Assembly: GCF_014303735.1 (NCBI RefSeq)
Contig: NZ_CP060296.1
Span: forward strand, 1,065,501 to 1,129,500
DNA length: 64,000 nt
From: Variovorax sp. PAMC28562
GTDB lineage: Bacteria > Pseudomonadota > Gammaproteobacteria > Burkholderiales > Burkholderiaceae_C
Direction of reading: 5' to 3'
Position 1 is the stretch's first letter, and each line of letters opens with the position of its first letter. The notes under the pieces were generated by a model that was given only the letters and a program-made list of their open reading frames with translations, searched no databases and had not been told where the DNA came from. The translations under genes and the position numbers were made by a program. Shown here piece after piece: positions 55,497-64,000 of the stretch.

Positions 55497-56155
55497 GCGG
55501 TCGGCTGGCGCAGACCGGTGCCAACGGCTCGACTCGCGGGCATGTCTCACAACGACCGCCCGCCGAATCGGCGCTTTCGACCCATCGCAAATTGAAGATC
55601 CGTGTGACGCCGATCGGCCTTTCGCTGGCGAGTGGACTCATGCTGGCGCTGCTGCTCGCCATAGGGCTTATGTGGTATCTCGGGCAGTCGGCAGCGGCGC
55701 GCATTCGCGCCGGCGCATCGGTTGGTACGGCCCAGGCGGCCACGGCGAACGGTGTCGGTGTCGGTGTCGGTGTCGGTGCAAAGGAAACAGCAAAGCCGTC
55801 GGCCTCACCAGCCGCCGTGCCGAGCCAGCGCAGCGAACGCGACGCCGCAGCGCTTGCCGCAGCCGACGCCGCGATCGCGCTGTTGTCCAGACCGCCGAAG
55901 CGGGCAGCGCCGGACACGCCATGGGTGGCTTCGACACCGCCCGAGAAGACGACGGCTGCGCGCACTTCAGCGCCATCGCCGGCACGGGTTTCGGGGCGCG
56001 ACCCGACAGCGCAGTGCGCGGAGCTGAACTTCTTCTCGCGTGCCATCTGCGTCAACAACGTGTGTGCCGATCCGGTCTTTGCCAGCCACCCGCAATGCCA
56101 GGTCGCGCGCCTGCAACGGCAGCATGACGAAGCGCGGCGCAACACACCCAACTGA
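55370..56155 (+). CDS. Zinc-ribbon membrane protein
   Basis: 261 residues from ATG 55370. N-terminal zinc ribbon VCETCGTSNRDAAQYCRGCS (CxxC-x11-CxxC), then a Ser/Gly/Pro linker, one membrane helix (GLSLASGLMLALLLAIGLMW), a Gly-Val hexanucleotide repeat (55751-55778) and a Pro/Ala-rich periplasmic part ending with four conserved-looking cysteines (QCAELNFFSRAICVNNVCAD and HPQCQ). It overlaps the membrane-protein frame by 127 bp. Its own start codon and codon use are convincing. Function unknown. The gene ends in the TGAGC repeat. Confidence 0.75.
   Translation: MAVVCETCGTSNRDAAQYCRGCSGKLPAFYAVPGRATAPASLSGRLAQTGANGSTRGHVSQRPPAESALSTHRKLKIRVTPIGLSLASGLMLALLLAIGLMWYLGQSAAARIRAGASVGTAQAATANGVGVGVGVGAKETAKPSASPAAVPSQRSERDAAALAAADAAIALLSRPPKRAAPDTPWVASTPPEKTTAARTSAPSPARVSGRDPTAQCAELNFFSRAICVNNVCADPVFASHPQCQVARLQRQHDEARRNTPN
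55751..55778 (+). repeat. GGTGTC hexanucleotide repeat in the zinc-ribbon protein gene
   Basis: Four units of GGTGTC encode GVGVGVG. The unit keeps frame. Confidence 0.7.
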
Positions 56156-56192
56156 GCTGAGCTGAGCTGAGCTGAGCTGAGCTGAGCTGAGC
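56153..56192 (+). repeat. (TGAGC)8 pentanucleotide tandem repeat at a stop codon
   Basis: Eight perfect TGAGC copies begin at the stop codon of the zinc-ribbon gene and end 22 bp before the T tract of the gap terminator. Because TGA recurs every five bases, stop codons appear in all three plus-strand frames. Confidence 0.85.
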
Positions 56193-56213
56193 CGGAGCGG
56201 GCGAGCCGGGCGC

Positions 56214-56250
56214 AAAAAAAGCCAGCAGACCCCGAAGAGTGCGCTGGCTT
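56214..56250 (-). terminator. Rho-independent terminator of gap
   Basis: On the minus strand AAGCCAGC and GCTGGCTT form an 8-bp stem with a 16-nt loop and a following run of seven T residues (56214-56220). It starts 46 bp after the gap stop. Confidence 0.8.
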
Positions 56251-56295
56251 GCGGGGAGCGGATTCGCTTTCGCCGTCGCCGGTCCGCGCGTGCTT

Positions 56296-59495
<3,200 letters not shown>

Positions 59496-59604
59496 GTCGG
59501 GGGGCTTTCGGGGAGAGTTTTGGGGGAATGGATATTTTAGGTCGTCCGTCGCCTTGGCTTGGGCGGCAGTCGGCAACCCCGCAAGGCGCGCTACATTCAA
59601 GCCC

Positions 59605-59994
59605 ATGCAGGGCTTGCACCTCACCGCCGACCTCCACGATTGCCAGTGCACCGCGCACTGGCTGCTCGACGCCGAAGCATTGGGGGCGGCATGCGTGGAG
59701 GCCGTCGAAGCGGCGGGGCTGCAATGCGTGGCCCGGCTGTTCCACACCTTTCCTGCCACCGCGCACGGACCGGGCGGCGTGACCGCCACACTGCTCCTGG
59801 CCGAATCGCACTTGTGCCTTCATACCTGGCCCGAGCAACGCGCCGTGACGCTCGACGTCTACGTCTGCAATTTCGGCGGCGATCATTCGACCAAGGCGCA
59901 CGCGCTGCTGAACGCGCTGGTCACCTTGATGGCGCCGCGCCATGTCGAGCGCCACGCACTGCAGCGCGGCGAAGTAATGGCCCTTTCCTCGTGA
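59605..59994 (+). CDS. speD: S-adenosylmethionine decarboxylase proenzyme
   Basis: 129 residues from ATG 59605 (MQGLHLTADLHDCQCTAHWL). Type 1 bacterial class: cleavage site with the pyruvoyl-forming serine is LLLAESHLCLHTWPEQRAVT. The protein cleaves itself before that serine to give two chains and the pyruvoyl cofactor, and then makes decarboxylated AdoMet for spermidine. The rest, including VTLDVYVCNFGGDHSTKAHA, follows the family. It is divergent from tkt and its stop overlaps the nucleotidyltransferase start (GTGA). Confidence 0.93.
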   Translation: MQGLHLTADLHDCQCTAHWLLDAEALGAACVEAVEAAGLQCVARLFHTFPATAHGPGGVTATLLLAESHLCLHTWPEQRAVTLDVYVCNFGGDHSTKAHALLNALVTLMAPRHVERHALQRGEVMALSS

Positions 59995-60758
59995 AAGCGG
60001 AAACCGATATCCCGAAAGCGAACGCTGCGCGCAGAGCGGCAGCCGTGATCCTGGCTGCTGGCCGTGGTGAGCGCATGCGGCCCTTGACCGATCACACGCC
60101 CAAACCGCTGCTCGAGGTGCATGGCAAGCCGCTGATGCAATGGCCGATGGAAGCGCTGACGCGCGCGGGGTTCGGCGACATGGTGGTCAACACCGACTGG
60201 CTCGGTGAACAGATTGCACGCCGCTTCGGATCGCAGCCGTTGTTCGACGCTGTCGGCACGGCATCGATCGCGTACTCCGACGAGGGCCGCGACTTCGGCG
60301 GCGCGCTCGAAACGGCCGGCGGCATCGTTCGTGCGCTGCCGCTTCTCGGCGATGTCTTCTGGGTGACCGCAGGCGACGTCTTCGCGCCAGAGTTCGCGTT
60401 CACCCGGCAGGCCTTCGATCGGTTCGTCGCCAGCGGGAAGCTCGCGCATCTGTGGCTCGTGCCGAATCCCGCGCACAACCCGAAGGGCGACTTCGGCATC
60501 GCCCCCGACGGCCGAGCGTTGAATCGAGCCATCGCCCCGGACGCTGCGTACACCTTCTCGACCATCGCCCTTTATCGGGCCGCCCTCTTCGCACCTCCGT
60601 ACTGCGGCATCCCCGCCGGGAATCCGGCCGGCATCAAAGCCCCGCTGGCCCCGATCCTGCGTGCCGCGATGGACAATGACCAGGTAAGCGCAGAGCTCTA
60701 CACCGGACCCTGGACCGACGTAGGCACGCCCGAGCGACTCGCTGTTTTGAACCGCTGA
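59991..60758 (+). CDS. murU: MurU-like N-acetylmuramate-1-phosphate uridylyltransferase
   Basis: 255 residues starting at GTG 59991, which shares GTGA with the speD stop. Nucleotidyltransferase family: VILAAGRGERMRPLTDHTPK, then LLEVHGKPLMQWPMEALTRA; LTRAGFGDMVVNTDWLGEQI and TYTFSTIALYRAALF also follow the MurU pattern. MurU makes UDP-MurNAc in peptidoglycan recycling and gives intrinsic fosfomycin resistance in Pseudomonas. Here the amgK kinase partner is not adjacent, so the assignment rests on sequence alone; a sugar-nucleotide enzyme is certain. Confidence 0.85.
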   Translation: MKAETDIPKANAARRAAAVILAAGRGERMRPLTDHTPKPLLEVHGKPLMQWPMEALTRAGFGDMVVNTDWLGEQIARRFGSQPLFDAVGTASIAYSDEGRDFGGALETAGGIVRALPLLGDVFWVTAGDVFAPEFAFTRQAFDRFVASGKLAHLWLVPNPAHNPKGDFGIAPDGRALNRAIAPDAAYTFSTIALYRAALFAPPYCGIPAGNPAGIKAPLAPILRAAMDNDQVSAELYTGPWTDVGTPERLAVLNR

Positions 60759-60813
60759 ATTGCACCGCCGGGTTGAACCGCTGACGACCACACGAGATGA
60801 CGAAAGACACGCC

Positions 60814-62202
60814 ATGACAGACACCTCGATCTACGCCGGCCGCCGCGCCCGCCTTGCCGCCCAACTCGGCCGCGACGGCATCGCCATCATCCCGACCGCA
60901 CCTGAACGCCAGCGCAACCGCGACAGCGACTTTCTGTTTCGGCACGACAGCTACTTTTACTATTTGACCGGCTTCACCGAACCCAACGCCTGGCTGCTGC
61001 TGGCTGGCGACGGTCGTGCCACGCTGTTCAGCGCGCCCAAGGACCTGGAGCGCGAGATCTGGGACGGCTTTCGACTCGGCCCCGACGCCGCGCCGTCCGC
61101 GCTCGGCATCGATGAGGCTTTTTCGGTCACGGATCTCGACGCCAAGCTGCCCAGGCTGCTCGAAAACAAATCGACCGTCTGGTATCCGTTCGCGACGCAC
61201 AAAGGACTCGAAACCCGAGTCGACGGCTGGCTGCAGTCGGTGCGCGCCCGTGTCCGATTCGGCGCGCTGTGCCCCGAAGAGCAACGCGATCTCTGCGGCC
61301 CGCTCGACGAAATGCGGCTGGTCAAGGATGCGCATGAGCAGGACGTGATGCGCCGCGCCGCGCAGATCAGCGCGCGTGCGCACATCCGCGCGATGCAGCT
61401 CAGTGCCCGCATGCTGCGCGAAGGCAAGGAGGTGCGCGAGTACCACCTCGATGCCGAGCTGTTGCACGAGTTCCGCCTCGGCGGTTCACAATACCCGGCG
61501 TACGGCTCGATCGTGGCCGCCGGCGCCAACGCCTGCGTGCTGCACTACCGCGCCGACGTGGCACCCGTGCATGCCGGCGACCTGGTCCTCATCGACGCCG
61601 GCTGCGAACTCGACAGCTATGCCAGCGACATCACCCGCACCTTTCCGGCCGACGGCAAATTCACCGGCCCGCAGCGCGCGCTGTACGACCTGGTACTGGC
61701 GAGCCAGGACGCGGCCGTGGCTGCAACCAAAGCCGGCAACCGCTTCAACGACCCGCACGAGGCGACAGTGAAGGTGCTCGCGCAAGGCATGCTCGATGTC
61801 GGCCTGCTCGACGCCAACAAGGTCGGCAGCGTCGACGACGTGATTGAAAAACGCGCCTACTTTCCGTTCTATATGCACCGCACCAGCCACTGGCTCGGCA
61901 TGGACGTGCACGACAGCGGCAGCTACGTCGAACCGACGCAGGTCGGCGAAGTGAGCGAGCGCAAAGACCCGCTGTCGAACGAAATCATCAAGAACCGGCC
62001 GAGCCGCATCCTGCATCCCGGCATGGTGCTGACCATCGAGCCCGGCATCTACGTGCGGCCGGGCGAAGGCGTGCCCGAGCGCTTCCACAACATCGGCATC
62101 CGCATCGAGGACGATGCGATCGTCACCGCGACGGGCTGCGAATTGATCTCGCGCGGGGTGCCTGTGAACGGGGACGAGATCGAGGCGTTGATGCGGGCTT
62201 AG
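60814..62202 (+). CDS. pepP: Xaa-Pro aminopeptidase P
   Basis: 462 residues from ATG 60814 (MTDTSIYAGRRARLAAQLGR). N-terminal creatinase-like domain (SDFLFRHDSYFYYLTGFTEP), then the pita-bread metalloprotease: metal ligands D in VLIDAGCELDSYASDITRTF (two Asp), H in HRTSHWLGMDVHDSGSYVEP, E in VLTIEPGIYVRPGEGVPERF and E in NIGIRIEDDAIVTATG. It removes an N-terminal residue from peptides with proline in the second position. It follows the MurU-like gene by 55 bp, which may be co-transcribed. The LacI gene is convergent. Confidence 0.94.
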   Translation: MTDTSIYAGRRARLAAQLGRDGIAIIPTAPERQRNRDSDFLFRHDSYFYYLTGFTEPNAWLLLAGDGRATLFSAPKDLEREIWDGFRLGPDAAPSALGIDEAFSVTDLDAKLPRLLENKSTVWYPFATHKGLETRVDGWLQSVRARVRFGALCPEEQRDLCGPLDEMRLVKDAHEQDVMRRAAQISARAHIRAMQLSARMLREGKEVREYHLDAELLHEFRLGGSQYPAYGSIVAAGANACVLHYRADVAPVHAGDLVLIDAGCELDSYASDITRTFPADGKFTGPQRALYDLVLASQDAAVAATKAGNRFNDPHEATVKVLAQGMLDVGLLDANKVGSVDDVIEKRAYFPFYMHRTSHWLGMDVHDSGSYVEPTQVGEVSERKDPLSNEIIKNRPSRILHPGMVLTIEPGIYVRPGEGVPERFHNIGIRIEDDAIVTATGCELISRGVPVNGDEIEALMRA

Positions 62203-62203
62203 G

Positions 62204-63277
62204 TCAGGCCGCCAATGCGGCTTTCACCCGTGCTGCGACCGTTACGGGATCAACCGCCTTCAGCAGCACGCTCCCCCGGACGATCAGGTCGGCGCCGACC
62301 AGTATCTTGACGGCAGGATTGCTCATCTGAGACCGGGTTTGTTCGGCGAGCAGCGTGATGGCGAGATAGCCGATCTTTTGCTTGGACACGTCGATGGTCG
62401 TCAACGGCGGGTCCATGGTTGCGCTCATCGGCAGGTTGTCGAAGCCGATCAGGGAAAGATCCTGGGGAATCCGGATGTCGAACTCGCGCAATGCCTTGAT
62501 GCATCCGTACGCAATGATGTCGTTGGTGCAGAAGTAACACTCCGGAACCGTCAGGCCGTCCTGCAGCTTTCGCAACATGTCTTGGTACGCGCCCTCGTAG
62601 GTCGAATCGACCGTGACGATATCGCGCGGACTGAACTTGAGGCCGAACGCTTTCATGCCCTCCACGAATGCTTCGCGGCGCAAATGAAAATTGATCGTCT
62701 TGACGTTGCTTGCAATGAAGCCGATTCGCCGGAACCCACGCTCCACGAAGTGCGACAGGATCTTGTAGACCGCGTCCTTGTTGTTCATGTTGACGAAATT
62801 GCACTCGAGCACGTCATAGAAGGTGTCGATGACGACGAGCGGAATCTCTGTGGCCTGAAATAGCTGAATATCCCCTTGCGTCAACTCCGTGCCCAACACC
62901 ACGACGCCACTCAGGTTTGCACCCGCAAGCGAGGCCACGACGTCCTCGATCGACTGGCCCTCATGGCTCACAACCTCCAGCTTGAAGCCACGTTCGGTCG
63001 CGTGTTGGGACATGCCATCGATGTAGTCGGAGATAAAGGTGTTGTGGTCGCGGTTCACGGTGTGGCCGTGCTTGGCGATCTTTAAAAAACGCAAGGTGCC
63101 GACGTGACCCGCCTTCGCGGCTTTGGCCGGTTTCGGCATGTAGTTCAGCCCTGCCGCGGCCACCAAAACTTTCGCGCGGGTCTCGTCCGAGATTGCACCT
63201 TTGCCGTTCAGGACGAGCGATACGGTGGCCGGTGAAACCTGGGCAGACAGGGCAATGTCTTTGATGGTCGGCGTCAT
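62204..63277 (-). CDS. LacI family transcriptional regulator
   Basis: 357 residues from ATG 63277 (MTPTIKDIALSAQVSPATVS). Helix-turn-helix plus hinge helix: IALSAQVSPATVSLVLNGKG and TRAKVLVAAAGLNYMPKP. The periplasmic-binding-protein-like ligand domain follows (NRDHNTFISDYIDGMSQHAT; CYFCTNDIIAYGCIKALREF; LIGFDNLPMSATMDPPLTTI), which binds a sugar or related effector. It is divergent from an ABC sugar permease across 234 bp, containing a 12-bp palindrome, the likely operator. It probably represses that transporter until the sugar appears. Confidence 0.92.
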   Translation of the reverse strand: MTPTIKDIALSAQVSPATVSLVLNGKGAISDETRAKVLVAAAGLNYMPKPAKAAKAGHVGTLRFLKIAKHGHTVNRDHNTFISDYIDGMSQHATERGFKLEVVSHEGQSIEDVVASLAGANLSGVVVLGTELTQGDIQLFQATEIPLVVIDTFYDVLECNFVNMNNKDAVYKILSHFVERGFRRIGFIASNVKTINFHLRREAFVEGMKAFGLKFSPRDIVTVDSTYEGAYQDMLRKLQDGLTVPECYFCTNDIIAYGCIKALREFDIRIPQDLSLIGFDNLPMSATMDPPLTTIDVSKQKIGYLAITLLAEQTRSQMSNPAVKILVGADLIVRGSVLLKAVDPVTVAARVKAALAA

Positions 63278-63397
63278 GCGATCGGTGCTTTCCGTGTTCG
63301 CGACTTCGCGCGAACACAATTTTATTTTAGTAAATAGTAGCTGAACGACCCCGTTATCAACCAACTGTTCTCACTAATTTTCCAATTGACTGTGTTT

Positions 63398-63409
63398 TCA
63401 GTCGACTGA
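63398..63409. promoter_or_regulatory. 12-bp palindrome, candidate LacI-type operator
   Basis: TCAGTCGACTGA is a perfect palindrome with the central CG pair typical of LacI-family sites. It stands between the LacI gene and the divergent ABC permease gene, in a locally AT-rich promoter region. A second, imperfect CTAAAC/GTTTTAG inverted pair is at 63487-63506. Confidence 0.45.
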
Positions 63410-63511
63410 TAGTTTGAGCATCTCCATTGGTAATCCACAAGGGTTTTTACCGATTCTTGACGTAGCTCGACATCCTAGGATATTAACTAAACGTCAATAG
63501 GTTTTAGCAAA

Positions 63512-64000
63512 GTGAGTGCCAAGCGCGATCCGCAACTGCTGTTCCTTGTCGGCATCAACCTCGTTGTGTTGCTGGCCGGAGCCGTCATGTCGCGCGGGGC
63601 TTTCATCGACCCGTACAACCTTCAGTCGATGGCCGGCCAGTTGCCCGAGCTCGGCTTGCTCGCAATGGGCGTGATGTTGGCAATGAGCTCCGGCAACGGC
63701 GGCATCGATCTGTCGGGCATCTCGTTGGCCAATCTGGCCGGCGTCACTTCGGCGTTGTTGGTGTCGCCGCTTATCTCCGCCGATGACGCCCCGATACTCT
63801 TCACGGCAGCCTTCGCAGCGGTCGCCCTCGTCGTCGGATTGGTCGGCGGCATCGTCAACGGGCTTCTGATCGCACGAATCGGCCTGACTCCGATTCTGTG
63901 CACGCTGGGTACCCAACTCGTGTTCACCGGGCTGGCCGTGGTCTTGTCGGGCGGGCCGTCGGTCAGGGTCGGGAGTGCCGGGCCATTGATGGAAATCGGC
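63512..64000 (+). CDS. Sugar-type ABC transporter permease, partial (3' end outside window)
   Basis: 163 residues visible from GTG 63512 (VSAKRDPQLLFLVGINLVVL). BPD_transp_2/RbsC-like permease: LPELGLLAMGVMLAMSSGNG followed by GIDLSGISLANLAGVTSALL matches the conserved LLALG(MxxV)IxxGGIDLSVG stretch of sugar permeases. At least four membrane helices are in view. It is the first gene of a probable sugar uptake operon, controlled by the divergent LacI protein. The ATPase, substrate-binding protein and metabolic genes must be beyond the window. Confidence 0.88.
   Translation, partial: MSAKRDPQLLFLVGINLVVLLAGAVMSRGAFIDPYNLQSMAGQLPELGLLAMGVMLAMSSGNGGIDLSGISLANLAGVTSALLVSPLISADDAPILFTAAFAAVALVVGLVGGIVNGLLIARIGLTPILCTLGTQLVFTGLAVVLSGGPSVRVGSAGPLMEIG

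Overview
The window is GC-rich, densely coded DNA from a beta-proteobacterium of the order Burkholderiales. The gene set (sucCD, recA-recX, birA, an InfA-type IF-1 next to dbpA, tkt-gap, slyX, pirin) and the protein sequences suggest Comamonadaceae, probably Variovorax or a close relative; this is inference from remembered family sequences, not a search. No rRNA, tRNA, CRISPR array, intact insertion sequence or prophage was seen. Both ends cut genes: a TerC-family membrane protein on the left and a sugar-type ABC permease on the right.

Layout. 1-10.6 kb is core: TerC, succinyl-CoA ligase (sucCD, with a clear terminator), argC, recX-recA with a LexA-like box, a MarR regulator, a TctD/TctE-like two-component system and birA. 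At 9.9-13.8 kb a SET-domain protein with a lysine-rich tail is divergent from a topoisomerase III that carries a histone H1-like Ala/Lys linker and a C-terminal SWIB domain. The 82-bp gap between them holds a 31-bp alternating purine-pyrimidine run. 13.8-23 kb holds a glutamine amidotransferase, xylulokinase, a catalase-like protein, a small conserved gene followed by infA and dbpA, a transglutaminase, dps and a cupin.

23-32 kb is a minus-strand catabolic operon (class II aldolase, hydroxyacid dehydrogenase, class III aminotransferase, deacetylase-fold amidohydrolase, EamA exporter, GntR regulator, amidase) with ATGA-type overlaps. Inside it lies a scar of a destroyed peptide-type ABC transporter whose pieces now face in both directions. 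32-45 kb is mixed: alkyladenine glycosylase, GAF proteins, a NERD-UvrD helicase, SlyD beside a His-rich EamA transporter and YnfA, a serine protease, YihY, pirin-slyX and mntH.

44.9-54.1 kb is the main accessory system: an aerobic carbon monoxide dehydrogenase locus. An RcoM-type haem PAS-LytTR regulator is followed by three 13-bp direct repeats exactly 21 bp apart, then coxM, coxS, coxL (form I, active-site cysteine present), coxG, coxD, coxE, coxF and a MocA-like cytidylyltransferase. The expected circuit is: CO binds RcoM, RcoM binds the triplet site, and coxMSL plus maturation genes are expressed. 54-62 kb has an unidentified membrane protein, a zinc-ribbon membrane protein, gap, tkt with an insertion, speD, a MurU-like nucleotidyltransferase and pepP. 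62-64 kb has a LacI regulator divergent from an ABC sugar permease, with a 12-bp palindrome between them.
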